NCBI GenBank assembly: GCA_028289455.1
Contig: JANQPN010000078.1
Span: forward strand, 1-64,000
Origin: Wenzhouxiangellaceae bacterium
GTDB taxonomy: Bacteria > Pseudomonadota > Gammaproteobacteria > Xanthomonadales > Wenzhouxiangellaceae
Reading direction: 5' to 3'
DNA: 64,000 bases
Shown: one piece after another, positions 24,281 through 32,978 of the stretch
How the letters are laid out: each line of letters starts with the position of its first letter
Position numbering within the stretch: the stretch's first letter is position 1
Made by a program: the position numbers and the translations under genes
The notes under the pieces: model-generated
What the model was told of the DNA's origin: nothing
Database searches by the model: none
Seen by the model: only the letters and a program-made list of their open reading frames with translations

Positions 24281-25387
24281 ATGTACAAATTGTATGGCGC
24301 TGAATTTTCTTTGTATTCAGGTAAGGCACGTGCCTATCTCCGTAAAAAGAATATTCCGTTTGAAGAAATCAATTCCTCGCTGAAGGTTTACCGTAACTTC
24401 ATCATCCCCAGAACAGGGGTTAAGTATATTCCGGTGGTGCAAACGCCTGATGACCAGGTTTACCAGGACACCACGGTCATTATTGATGCACTGGAACAGC
24501 AGTTTCCCGATTATCCGGTTTATCCTGAAACGCCTGCGCAGCGTCTGGTCAGTTTGCTGCTGGAATTGTACGGGGATGAATGGCTGCTGATCTATGCCAT
24601 GCATTACCGCTGGAATTATCCCGATACCAACTACCGTTTTATCATCGGAGAATTCGGCCGGATGCTGCTGCCCGGCTGGCCCGGGCCGGTCCAGCGTTGG
24701 ATGGGTAAAAAAGTAGGCTCGCGTTTTGCCGGGTTTGTACCGTTGCTGGGAATCAGTAAAGACAATCAGGCAGCTGTTGAGCAGTCATATACCCGGCTGC
24801 TGGCGGACCTGAATAATCACTTCCAACAGCATGATTATCTGCTGGGAAGCTGTCCCTGTATCGGTGATTTTGGTTTTATTGGGCCGTTTTATGCGCATTT
24901 ATACCGCGATCCATACCCCGGAGAAATGATGCGCAAGACTGCTCCAGCTGTAGTTGCCTGGGTAGAGAGGATGGTCAGCAATGAACCGGCCGAAGGCAGT
25001 TTTCTTGATGATGACGCAATACCGGAAAGCCTGTTGCCGGTGTTAAACCACATGGCTGCCGAGCAATTGCCTGTATTGCAGGATACCGCAGAACGATTAA
25101 GTGCCTGGCGCAATGACGATACTTCCAGGCAACAACCGGACAGTACTGTTCCGCGTCAGATTGGCAGGCACCAGTTCAGTATGGAAGGCGTTATTGGAGA
25201 ACGAATGGTGTTGCCATACGGGCTGTGGATGTGGCAGCGATCATTGGATTATTACCAGTCGTTGACTGGTGAAGATCGGCAGGCTGCAAACCATATACTG
25301 AGCAAAACCGGATTTGATGCTTCACTGGAACATCCATTGCCGTTCCGCCTTGAGCGCCACAATAACCGTCTGTATTGCCAGGATTAG
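24281..25387 (+). CDS. Glutathione S-transferase-like protein
   Basis: 368 residues from ATG 24281. An in-frame ATG at 24236 overlapping the previous stop would add 15 Ala/Gly-rich residues. The N-terminal thioredoxin-fold domain YKLYGAEFSLYSGKARAYLRKKNIPFEE with GVKYIPVVQTPDDQVYQDTTVIIDALEQQFP is a GST N-domain, including the cis-Pro and the Asp-Thr glutathione contact. An all-helical C-domain follows with LLGSCPCIGDFGFIGPFYAHL. The last 100 residues are an extension not seen in short GSTs. Substrate unknown. Confidence 0.85.
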   Translation: MYKLYGAEFSLYSGKARAYLRKKNIPFEEINSSLKVYRNFIIPRTGVKYIPVVQTPDDQVYQDTTVIIDALEQQFPDYPVYPETPAQRLVSLLLELYGDEWLLIYAMHYRWNYPDTNYRFIIGEFGRMLLPGWPGPVQRWMGKKVGSRFAGFVPLLGISKDNQAAVEQSYTRLLADLNNHFQQHDYLLGSCPCIGDFGFIGPFYAHLYRDPYPGEMMRKTAPAVVAWVERMVSNEPAEGSFLDDDAIPESLLPVLNHMAAEQLPVLQDTAERLSAWRNDDTSRQQPDSTVPRQIGRHQFSMEGVIGERMVLPYGLWMWQRSLDYYQSLTGEDRQAANHILSKTGFDASLEHPLPFRLERHNNRLYCQD

Positions 25388-25391
25388 TGTC

Positions 25392-25763
25392 ATGCATGCA
25401 GCTATCAAAGCATTTAACCCGGGTTCGGAAACGCTTATCCCGGAAGGCTGCCATATCATTGAGCTATCCAATTCAGAGGCAGATGCTGATGTTTCCATTG
25501 CACGCGCAAGAGTTGAGCCGGGTATCACTACACAATGGCACAGGCTGGCCGGTATTACCGAACGATATGTGATTATTTCAGGCGAAGGGACGGTTGAAGT
25601 AGGGGAATTGCAGCCAACCGCAGTCAAATCAGGAGATGTGGTTATTATCCCGCCCTTGTACCGGCAGCGGATCACCAACAATGGAAAAGAAGATCTGATT
25701 TTTCTGGCCATCTGCACGCCGCGTTTTGTGCCGGGAGCCTATCAAAATATACTGGAGAAGTAG
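25392..25763 (+). CDS. Cupin-domain protein (1 of 4 in the cluster)
   Basis: 123 residues from ATG 25392, 4 bp after the GST-like gene. Cupin motif 1 is seen as EPGITTQWHRLAGITERYVIISGEGTVEVG, with one His plus Glu-Arg in place of HxH...E, and motif 2 as VKSGDVVIIPPLYRQRITNNGKEDLIFLAI. It resembles the small single-domain cupins of the mannose-6-phosphate isomerase-like group. Metal binding and substrate are unknown. Confidence 0.85.
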   Translation: MHAAIKAFNPGSETLIPEGCHIIELSNSEADADVSIARARVEPGITTQWHRLAGITERYVIISGEGTVEVGELQPTAVKSGDVVIIPPLYRQRITNNGKEDLIFLAICTPRFVPGAYQNILEK

Positions 25764-25812
25764 GCGCTGATTATTTCAGCCACTGTGTTGTCTTATTGAC
25801 AGGAATTTTCCA

Positions 25813-26190
25813 GTGAAAAAAGTTATTGCTGTATTGCTGATGGTGGCCGGTATTATTCATTTGATACCTGTCACCGGTGTGCTGGGTGCAGAACGACTCG
25901 CTGCACTTTACGGCCTGGAGTTTACTGAACCTGATCTGGTTATTCTGATGCGCCACCGGGCAGTGTTGTTTGGGCTGTTGGGTTTGTTTCTGGTGTATTC
26001 GGCATTTCGGCCCAAATGGCAGCCGATAGCCTTTGCAGCCGGAATTGTCAGCGCAATGTCGTTCATAGTCATTGCCTGGCAGACAGGCGGCTACAACAGC
26101 GCCATTGGCAAAGTTGTCACGGCAGACTGGGTTGCGGTTGCCAGCCTGCTGGTGGCAATGCTGCTTTATTTTCTGAGCCGCCGGCATTGA
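25813..26190 (+). CDS. Small four-helix membrane protein
   Basis: 125 residues with hydrophobic segments VIAVLLMVAGIIHLIPVTG, AVLFGLLGLFLVYSAF, IAFAAGIVSAMSFIVIAW and VAVASLLVAMLLYFLS. RHRAVLFGLLG is a conserved-looking loop. I cannot name its function; similar small proteins are often carried in databases under an unconvincing adenylyltransferase name. It is in line with the cupin genes and 6 bp from the next membrane protein. Confidence 0.75.
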   Translation: MKKVIAVLLMVAGIIHLIPVTGVLGAERLAALYGLEFTEPDLVILMRHRAVLFGLLGLFLVYSAFRPKWQPIAFAAGIVSAMSFIVIAWQTGGYNSAIGKVVTADWVAVASLLVAMLLYFLSRRH

Positions 26191-26195
26191 TTAAC

Positions 26196-26633
26196 ATGCA
26201 ATTCATGATTTGGCTGGGCATCGGTGTTGCAGCCGCGTTTGCCTGGATCGCCATGATCAGTCATTGGCGGAGACCAACCCATGCAGTTGCCGGAGGTTTG
26301 CTGGTGGCTGCTTTGATTTATGTGGGTTTTGCAGTAGTTGGCGGGGCGGGTTCCGCCTGGATCGGCATAGAAGTGGCCGGCGTGTTTTTTTACGGAGTGT
26401 TTGCCTGGCTGGGGTTGAAATATTCGCCATACTGGCTGGCAGCAGGCTGGGCGTTACACATCATCTGGGATGTATGGCTGCACCAAACACATGCAGGGCA
26501 TCTGTATACGCCGGACTGGTACCCGCCCTTATGCCTTGGGTTTGACCTGGCTGTCGCTGCAATACTGGTGGCCATAATGGCCGGCTGGTCGATGATAGGG
26601 GTTTCCGGTAAAGCTCTGAGAGGAAAGGAATAG
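26196..26633 (+). CDS. Small membrane protein, DUF6010-like
   Basis: 145 residues from ATG 26196, five bases after the previous stop. It has four or five hydrophobic segments. The segment AGWALHIIWDVWLHQTHAG with paired His and Asp in a membrane helix, followed by YTPDWYPPLCLGFDL, resembles DUF6010-type integral membrane proteins. Function unknown. Confidence 0.7.
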   Translation: MQFMIWLGIGVAAAFAWIAMISHWRRPTHAVAGGLLVAALIYVGFAVVGGAGSAWIGIEVAGVFFYGVFAWLGLKYSPYWLAAGWALHIIWDVWLHQTHAGHLYTPDWYPPLCLGFDLAVAAILVAIMAGWSMIGVSGKALRGKE

Positions 26634-26741
26634 TTGATCAGGGTGGGGAGGTCCAGCTTAGCAACGGTCTGAGCATGGAATCAGTGTTGATGAAGCACCG
26701 GATGAACAGCGATACTGTTCCTGAATAGATAGTATGGAATC

Positions 26742-27104
26742 ATGGCTATGGATGATGTGATCCTGAAGCAGTTTGATAATCCGGATGAGGTTCGGACATT
26801 TGCCAAGGGCAGGTTTGAGACGATTAATCTCGGTGGAATGACGCTGGGACGGGCGACCTACCAGCCTGGCTGGAAATGGTCGGAAGACGTAGGCCCGGAT
26901 ATCGGTGCCGAGTATTGTGATGTTGAGCACCTGGGTATGGTGGTGGCCGGTTGTGCAACGGTTGCCTATGCTGACGGCAAAGTAGTGGAAATGCGCCCGG
27001 GAGACGTTTTTTATGTGTCTTCCAAACCGCACGACAGCTGGGTAGTGGGTGATGAGCCTTATGTGTCATTGCACTTTCTGGGTGCGGGGAAATACGCAAA
27101 ATAG
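26742..27104 (+). CDS. Cupin-domain protein (2 of 4)
   Basis: 120 residues. The cupin core reads GGMTLGRATYQPGWKWSEDVGPDIGAEYCDVEHLGMVVAGCATVAYADGK then EMRPGDVFYVSSKPHDSWVVGDEP. The usual HxH is replaced by WKWSEDVGP...CDVEH, a variant known in the small cupins that begin with an ILKQFDNPDEVR-type segment. It begins ATGGCTATG, so the start may be one of two adjacent ATGs. Confidence 0.85.
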   Translation: MAMDDVILKQFDNPDEVRTFAKGRFETINLGGMTLGRATYQPGWKWSEDVGPDIGAEYCDVEHLGMVVAGCATVAYADGKVVEMRPGDVFYVSSKPHDSWVVGDEPYVSLHFLGAGKYAK

Positions 27105-27116
27105 GTGCTTATCCGA

Positions 27117-27512
27117 ATGTTGTTCAAAAGGCTGCATATCTTCATCGGATTATTGACCATTTCAGCTTTTCTCCTGACTGGCCTGTATATGCGATTGAAT
27201 TTCCCGGATGCCTATCATCAGAATGAAGTGGCGCGGATGATGTTCAGAGCCAATCACGTGTATCTGCTGTTCTCGGGGTTATTGAATCTCGGCATTGGCG
27301 TGTTTTTCATTGCTGCGGTAAAACCGATCGGCAGGCGCTGTCAGTTCTGGGCATCTGTACTACTGCTGACAGCGCCGGTATTGCTCGGCCTGGCTTTTTG
27401 GGCGGAAACCGGTGATGGTTCTTTTGAGCGGCCGCTTACATTTCTGGGTATTGTCGCAGCCATCAGCGGAGTCGGCTTGCTGAGTATTGTGCAATGGCGT
27501 GAATTGCGTTGA
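27117..27512 (+). CDS. Small membrane protein within the cupin cluster
   Basis: 131 residues from ATG 27117, with AGGTG at 27103-27107 serving as ribosome site (GTG 27105, directly after the previous stop, is the alternative). Four hydrophobic segments are visible: IFIGLLTISAFLLTGLYM, VYLLFSGLLNLGIGVFFIAAV, FWASVLLLTAPVLLGLAFW and LTFLGIVAAISGVGLLSIV. No family recognised with confidence. Confidence 0.75.
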   Translation: MLFKRLHIFIGLLTISAFLLTGLYMRLNFPDAYHQNEVARMMFRANHVYLLFSGLLNLGIGVFFIAAVKPIGRRCQFWASVLLLTAPVLLGLAFWAETGDGSFERPLTFLGIVAAISGVGLLSIVQWRELR

Positions 27513-27551
27513 AATTAACCAATGAGCTTTATGTTGTGAGGAGCGAAACCT

Positions 27552-27914
27552 TTGAATCACAAAGTCAATTTTGAAGAAAAATTTGCCAAATTCTCTGATT
27601 TCTGGTCACCCAAAGTAGTGGCCGAAATGAACGATTACCAGTTTAAGCTGACCAGGTTCAAAGGAGAATTTGCCTGGCACGATCACAAAGATACCGATGA
27701 AGTGTTTATCGTTATTGAAGGCAACATGAGTATCGAGCTGCGTGACGGCAGGGTGGACCTGGCTGCCGGTGAAATGTACGTGGTTCCCAAGGGAGTGGAA
27801 CATAAGCCGCTGGCTGAGCAGGAATGCAAAGTGATGCTGGTGGAGCCCAGGGGTACCGTCAACACCGGTGATCAGGAAAGCGAACTGACCGCTGAAAATG
27901 ATGTTTGGATTTAA
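27552..27914 (+). CDS. Cupin-domain protein (3 of 4), TTG start
   Basis: 120 residues. The start is TTG 27552, chosen because GAGGAG lies at 27537-27542 and the conserved N-terminus NFEEKFAKFSDFWSPKVVAEMNDYQFKL begins there. The metal motif is complete: FAWHDHKDTDEVFIVIEG (H-x-H...E) and DLAAGEMYVVPKGVEHKPLAEQE (second His). It is a typical small RmlC-like cupin, and no enzyme activity can be assigned. Confidence 0.88.
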   Translation: MNHKVNFEEKFAKFSDFWSPKVVAEMNDYQFKLTRFKGEFAWHDHKDTDEVFIVIEGNMSIELRDGRVDLAAGEMYVVPKGVEHKPLAEQECKVMLVEPRGTVNTGDQESELTAENDVWI

Positions 27915-27926
27915 CTCTGCAGCAAC

Positions 27927-28244
27927 ATGAAACAGACCAATATTTTTTCAGCAATACCTGAGGTCATCGAGGATGAGATATTTGAGCTTATCGTGCAAAG
28001 TGATCAGGTTAAAATTGAACGGATAATATCCAAAGGGCACACCTCTCCCGCGTCCGGCTGGTACGACCAGGATCAGCATGAGTGGGTAATGGTTTTGCGT
28101 GGATCAGCTGTTCTGGGCTTTGCGGATCAGCCGGATGTCAAATTAACAGCCGGCGATCACATTAATATTCCAGCTCGCACCAAACATAAAGTCAGCTGGA
28201 CACAGCCTGATGCGGAAACCGTCTGGCTGGCGGTGTTCTATTGA
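27927..28244 (+). CDS. Cupin-domain protein (4 of 4)
   Basis: 105 residues, 12 bp after the previous cupin. It reads IERIISKGHTSPASGWYDQDQHEWVMVLRGSAVLGFAD then VKLTAGDHINIPARTKHKVSWTQPD, with the acidic ligand of motif 1 and the late His of motif 2. It matches the small cupins whose members share SPxxxWYDQDxxEWVxxLxG. The next gene, argH, is convergent with 11 bp between stops. Confidence 0.87.
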   Translation: MKQTNIFSAIPEVIEDEIFELIVQSDQVKIERIISKGHTSPASGWYDQDQHEWVMVLRGSAVLGFADQPDVKLTAGDHINIPARTKHKVSWTQPDAETVWLAVFY

Positions 28245-28255
28245 GAAGACCAATA

Positions 28256-29581
28256 TTATCGATCAATCAATTTCGCCGCCTGAAGCCGGTGATCAAGCAT
28301 ATCCAGCATTAATGCGCCACAGCTGCCGGGTGAGACACGTGATGCCAAACTGTCTTTGGCGGCCTGTTGCATATCAATTTGCTCCGGCATCGATAATTCT
28401 GCTGCGACTGTCTGATAAGCCTGCCTGAACGGCACACCGGCAACAGCCTGCTCGATGGCTTTGTCGGTAGATAGCATGGCCGGCTGCAAAGCGGCCTGCA
28501 GCTTTTCGGTCTTCCATTTGAACTCTCTGATCAGGCCGGGGAGCAGCTGCAATGCGCCTAAACCGTGCTTAAAAGCACGCAGTATCGGTGCCTTGGTATT
28601 TTGCAGATCGCGCTGATAACCTGAAGGCAACGACAGCACCGCATTGATTTCCTGGATCGCACCGGCGCACACGGAAGGCGCTGCTCTAAGCAGTTCTATA
28701 AAGTCCGGATTCCGCTTGTTGGGCATGATCGATGAACCGGTGGTATAGCTGTCCGGCATGCTGATGAAATCAAACTCGCTGCTGCTGAACAGGCTGAAGT
28801 CCCAGGCCAGTCTGCGCACATCCAACAACGTCTGATGTAGAGCGTGCAAAGCCTGCAGCTCCAGCTTGCCACGGCTGTTCTGCACATACAGCGGGTTGAT
28901 CTGCATAGCTGCAAAACCCAATGAATGGGTGGTGTACTCCCGGTCCAGCGGTAAATTAACACCGTAGCCGGCGGCTGTTCCCAATGGGTTGCTGTCGAGG
29001 ATTCTTAGCGCATCAGCTGACAGTTGCATGTTATCCAGCATGGCTTCGGCAAAGCCGGCGCACCATAACCCGGTACTGGAAACCACAGCCCGCTGGATAT
29101 GGGTATATCCAGGCATTGGCTGATCATCAGTAGCAGCTCGTTGCAGCAGAATTTCAGCCAGCTCCTCACAACAGATATGCAATTCTCGTAATTGGGCTTT
29201 CATCCACAACCTGGTTGCAACCAGTACCTGGTCATTGCGGCTGCGGCCGGTATGCACCTTTTTGCCCAGTTCTCCCAGTATATTGATGAGGTACCATTCA
29301 ATGGCTGAATGGCCGTCCTCAAAGCGCTGATCGAGCACGAAACGGTCGATTTGAAAGTCCTCAAGGCACTGCTGCAAGGCCTGATTCAGTTGTGCTGTTT
29401 CCTGTTCATCCAGCAGACCTATACGTTGCAGTCCCTGAACATGCGTCTTACTGGCCTGAATATCATAAGGCAGCAACTCACGATCCAGCAGAATGTCATC
29501 GCCGGCCATGAATGCCATGACTGCGGTATCAATGGTGCTATCGGTTTTTTGCCATATCGCGGCTGGTTTTTTACCGGTCAT
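28256..29581 (-). CDS. argH: Argininosuccinate lyase
   Basis: 441 residues from ATG 29581 (AGGA 9 nt upstream; a TTG at 29587 is the alternative). It cleaves argininosuccinate to arginine and fumarate, the last step of arginine synthesis. The fumarase/aspartase superfamily signature is GSSIMPNKRNPD. TGRSRNDQV and the His of PMPGYTHIQRA are the other conserved active-site regions. The family is usually about 460 residues, so the length is normal. It overlaps argC by 11 nt and is the last gene of the arginine operon. Confidence 0.96.
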   Translation of the reverse strand: MTGKKPAAIWQKTDSTIDTAVMAFMAGDDILLDRELLPYDIQASKTHVQGLQRIGLLDEQETAQLNQALQQCLEDFQIDRFVLDQRFEDGHSAIEWYLINILGELGKKVHTGRSRNDQVLVATRLWMKAQLRELHICCEELAEILLQRAATDDQPMPGYTHIQRAVVSSTGLWCAGFAEAMLDNMQLSADALRILDSNPLGTAAGYGVNLPLDREYTTHSLGFAAMQINPLYVQNSRGKLELQALHALHQTLLDVRRLAWDFSLFSSSEFDFISMPDSYTTGSSIMPNKRNPDFIELLRAAPSVCAGAIQEINAVLSLPSGYQRDLQNTKAPILRAFKHGLGALQLLPGLIREFKWKTEKLQAALQPAMLSTDKAIEQAVAGVPFRQAYQTVAAELSMPEQIDMQQAAKDSLASRVSPGSCGALMLDMLDHRLQAAKLIDR

Positions 29582-30533
29582 TATCAAGTCCTGTTGTTTC
29601 AGAAAATCCGCAGGCCAGATTAAGATTCTGCAAAGCCTGGCTGGCGGCGCCTTTTAGAAGATTGTCCAGCACGCTGATGACTACAGCATGCAGTCCGTCA
29701 TCACTAACCTGAATACCGCCGATACGGCTATATGGGGTATTCCGCACCTGTGAGACTTCAGGGATTTCACTGGAATACTCAACCATGGTTTCGTGCTGAT
29801 AAGAATTCCGGTACAGGTGATCAATCTGTCGTACCGTAACCGGCTCAGTGAAGTCCATTGAAACGGTCATTTGGATACCACGGAAAAACTGGGCAACGCA
29901 GGGTATAAAACGAATCCTGCGATTCAATTGCCGGGACACTTCACGCTCGTGTATGTGTCCGGTCAATTTGTAAGCCTTTAAATTGTCCAGCAGTAGCTTT
30001 TGGTTGTTATTGGCTACCGGTTGGCTGCCGGCGCCACTGAAACCGGATACGCCAAAACAATGTATTTCCGCTAAAGGCAGTTCCAATAGAGGGCGCAGTG
30101 CAAGTTGCATGGCGGTTGCATAACAACCGGGGTTGCTGATGCGCCGGCTGGCAATCAACTGTTGCCGATAAAGTTCGGGCAGGCCGTACTGCCAATCGTA
30201 ATCGAACCGGAAATCTGCGCTCAAATCAAGTATCACTGCATCCGGATTGACTGATTCGATTACCTCTACCCATGGCTGCGCCAATCCGTTCGGCAGTGCC
30301 AGCACATAAACATCCACCGGAAGAATAGGGAGCTGTTCGACTGTCATCAGACAATAATTGCCATCCAGGCCGGGCACATCCTGAGCAAGCGGTTGTCCAT
30401 TGTGTTCGCGCGATGATGCCCAACTGACAGTAAAGCCGGGGTGGTTGTTGAACAATTGCATCAGTTCCCGGCCAACAAAACCACGCGCACCAAGCAGGCC
30501 AACCTGAAATATTTTGCTGCTGTTACTGACCAT
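29571..30533 (-). CDS. argC: N-acetyl-gamma-glutamyl-phosphate reductase
   Basis: 320 residues from ATG 30533. The N-terminal NADP-binding segment is FQVGLLGARGFVGRELMQLF and the catalytic Cys sits in SNPGCYATAMQLAL, with the His of HIHEREV further on. It reduces N-acetylglutamyl phosphate to the semialdehyde. It overlaps both neighbours by 11 nt, a tightly packed operon. The next enzyme of the pathway, the aminotransferase ArgD, is not in this window. Confidence 0.95.
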   Translation of the reverse strand: MVSNSSKIFQVGLLGARGFVGRELMQLFNNHPGFTVSWASSREHNGQPLAQDVPGLDGNYCLMTVEQLPILPVDVYVLALPNGLAQPWVEVIESVNPDAVILDLSADFRFDYDWQYGLPELYRQQLIASRRISNPGCYATAMQLALRPLLELPLAEIHCFGVSGFSGAGSQPVANNNQKLLLDNLKAYKLTGHIHEREVSRQLNRRIRFIPCVAQFFRGIQMTVSMDFTEPVTVRQIDHLYRNSYQHETMVEYSSEIPEVSQVRNTPYSRIGGIQVSDDGLHAVVISVLDNLLKGAASQALQNLNLACGFSETTGLDNDR

Positions 30534-31881
30534 ATGCAGGTACCTGATCACGAACAATGGTGGCCGGACTTTGCTGTATATGCTGATACAGCGATGGCAT
30601 ATCTTCGGTGGCCAGATCGCCATACCAGAACATATGCCAGTCGGGTCCTTTGTACAGGCCATCAGCCTGTCTCAGGTAGAAATGATTAACCGGATTATGC
30701 CGTCTTGCCCGCCAATACAATGCAGGATGGTGTTCGCGCATGACATTCCATACTGCACTGCCAAGACCTTCGCCACGGGCGTTATCGGTTACGGCAAATT
30801 TGTCCAGCTTGGAATAGCCGTGTTCACTGGTGACTATGGCTGCTGCGCGGTAGCTCTCGCTGATGTAAGCTGCCTGCAGCCTGGTGCTGTTGAAGTAATC
30901 ATCAGTCAGTTTTCCGCTGAAGCTGTTTTCCAGCAGGTCACTTAAACGTTTGCGGTCAATTGCCGCCCAGTCAGTAAATTGTTCAATCGTTTCACCCAGC
31001 CTGACCAGTGTGCCTGAACCCTTATGGGTGAACAGTTCAGTGGTTAATTGATCCGGCGCGGTTATTGATACCGAAACCGTCGGCGGCAATTGGCTCAGCA
31101 GAAGATGAATCTGCTCCAGTTTCAGCCGCATGCCTGAATGCAGCCAGGATTGCTGTCGGAGGTTTTCATAGTCGGTGGTCAGGTTGATGGCTGGAATAAT
31201 ATCCCCATGCTGATCAAGAATGCCGCCCGGGCCGGTCAGGAAAATCACCTTATACGGTTGAAAATGACGTACCAGGTGCTGGGCTGCCTCATCGGCATTG
31301 ATGTTCACTATCTGACCGCTGTCGGTTTCTCCCAGGGTTGTCAGAACCGGGATACTGTCGGTATTCAGCGCTGCGATAATGCTGTGGTCATCAACACCGG
31401 TAACATGCCCGACCAGACCCAGCCCGGTATCAGCGCTTTGTTCTGCTACAAAAGACCCGTTCACAATACCGCGGGCCGGTACATCCAACAGCTGTAATTT
31501 GGACACCAGCTGCTGGTTCATCTGGCGAAACACGCGCCGGGCAACCCGCAGAACCTCGGGTGTGGTGGTTCTTAACCCGTTATGGCGTTTATTGGGAATA
31601 CCGCTGAAACGCAATGCTTCATCCAGCTGAGGCCCGCCGCCATGCACTACGATGGGTACCAGCCCAACACGGTATAAAAACGCGAGTGATGATGCCAGCG
31701 CGTCCATTTGATCACGGAAAATTGCACCGCCAACCTTGATCACGGCAAACCGGCTGCGCTCCAGATCGCTGAAGCGTTCCAGATAGAGCTCCACCTCACG
31801 TTGACTGCCCAGACGACTCAGCAGCTGAACGATGGTGGCGCGGGTTGACTGGATAAATTGCTGATTGAGCTGGTGGTTCAT
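30523..31881 (-). CDS. argB: Bifunctional N-acetylglutamate synthase/kinase (Xanthomonas type)
   Basis: 452 residues from ATG 31881. The N-terminal amino acid kinase domain has FAVIKVGGAIFRDQM and PIVVHGGGPQLDEAL, with GIVNGSFVAEQS and NINADEAAQHL. From about residue 300 a GNAT acetyltransferase domain follows (LQAAYISESYRAAAIV, DKFAVTDNARGEGLGSAVWNVMREHHPALYWRAR). This fusion, close to the vertebrate-like NAGS/K of Xanthomonas and Maricaulis, makes both acetylglutamate and its phosphate, so no separate argA is needed. It overlaps the upstream deacetylase gene by 4 nt. Confidence 0.93.
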   Translation of the reverse strand: MNHQLNQQFIQSTRATIVQLLSRLGSQREVELYLERFSDLERSRFAVIKVGGAIFRDQMDALASSLAFLYRVGLVPIVVHGGGPQLDEALRFSGIPNKRHNGLRTTTPEVLRVARRVFRQMNQQLVSKLQLLDVPARGIVNGSFVAEQSADTGLGLVGHVTGVDDHSIIAALNTDSIPVLTTLGETDSGQIVNINADEAAQHLVRHFQPYKVIFLTGPGGILDQHGDIIPAINLTTDYENLRQQSWLHSGMRLKLEQIHLLLSQLPPTVSVSITAPDQLTTELFTHKGSGTLVRLGETIEQFTDWAAIDRKRLSDLLENSFSGKLTDDYFNSTRLQAAYISESYRAAAIVTSEHGYSKLDKFAVTDNARGEGLGSAVWNVMREHHPALYWRARRHNPVNHFYLRQADGLYKGPDWHMFWYGDLATEDMPSLYQHIQQSPATIVRDQVPAYGQ

Positions 31882-32978
31882 AGTGGTGCTCCGTTTAGTA
31901 TCCGCAGATAGTGCTGAGTCATCTGTTCCAGCTGACTCAGTGCGACCCATTCATCGGCAGTGTGAGCCTGGGCGATATCACCCGGCCCGCAGACTGCCGC
32001 AGCTATCCCTGTCGCTGAGAACAATGCTGCTTCGGTCCAGAATGAAACCGGATCGCCAGCCGGCAGACCGAGCTGTTGCAGTAATGGGCTGACATCTGTG
32101 GCTTCAGGTGTTGCCGGCAGCGGAGGATCAGCTGCCAGCACCTGCCAGCCGGAAACGGTTTCAGCTTCAGCTAACGCCTTGATCTCATTCAGGAGTGCGT
32201 CAGCAGGCTGACCGGGAAGCGGCCGGCAACCCAAGGATAATTCGCAGTGCTCGGCAATAATGTTGTTTTTTCTGCCGCCGCTGATGCGGCCGGCATTCAG
32301 GCAGATGCCGGACAAATCCGGGTATTGCGGATGAAACTTTTGGGCATGCTGTAGCGCCAGTGCCTGAGTTGCACTGAGGAAACGGCTGGTGCGATGGATG
32401 GCATTATCCTGCAAAGCGCGCGCCTCTGATGAATGTCCGGCAGTGGCGCTGAACGTCAGCTCGGCCGATGCATAACCGCGGTGTGCGGACACCGCACGGC
32501 ATAGGGTGGGTTCAGCAATCAGCGCCAGCTGGTAGGTATTCGGTTGTTGTGAAAAAGCACGAATGCCGCGGCTGCCGCCGGCTTCCTCATCGCTGCATAA
32601 CAACAGTGCGGCATGATCAGCCTGACTGTGCTCCAGGGCCGCCAGCCAGCAGGCCAGGGCGCCTTTGATATCGCAGGCGCCGAGGCCAACCGCTTTTTCG
32701 GCATTGATTTGCAATTCCATTGGATTGGCACTCCAATGCGGCCCGGCTGGGACGGTGTCCACATGGATATTGACCAGCAGATCCGGTTGCCCGCGCCAGG
32801 CATGTAAGGTCAACTCACCCTGATCGGCGGATCCACACTGCTGGATATCAAAGCCGGGCAGATGCTGTGTAACATACTCAAACAGCCGGCTGGCGTCGGC
32901 ATTGCCGTTTTGATTCTGTGTATCGATGGCCACCAGCGCCTGCAAATGTGTCATCGTGGACTGCATTAGCGTGTTCAT
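31878..32978 (-). CDS. M20-family deacetylase, probable N-acetyl-L-citrulline deacetylase
   Basis: 366 residues. M20/ArgE metal ligands are visible: HVDTVPAG (His, Asp), GLGACDIKGALA (bridging Asp), CSDEEAGGSRG (catalytic and metal Glu), AEPT and a late His in IAQAHTADEWV. By sequence alone it could be an acetylornithine deacetylase. Because the operon also encodes an acetylornithine carbamoyltransferase and no ordinary ornithine carbamoyltransferase, its likely substrate is N-acetylcitrulline, as in Xanthomonas. Start and stop overlap both neighbours by ATGA. Confidence 0.88.
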   Translation of the reverse strand: MNTLMQSTMTHLQALVAIDTQNQNGNADASRLFEYVTQHLPGFDIQQCGSADQGELTLHAWRGQPDLLVNIHVDTVPAGPHWSANPMELQINAEKAVGLGACDIKGALACWLAALEHSQADHAALLLCSDEEAGGSRGIRAFSQQPNTYQLALIAEPTLCRAVSAHRGYASAELTFSATAGHSSEARALQDNAIHRTSRFLSATQALALQHAQKFHPQYPDLSGICLNAGRISGGRKNNIIAEHCELSLGCRPLPGQPADALLNEIKALAEAETVSGWQVLAADPPLPATPEATDVSPLLQQLGLPAGDPVSFWTEAALFSATGIAAAVCGPGDIAQAHTADEWVALSQLEQMTQHYLRILNGAPL

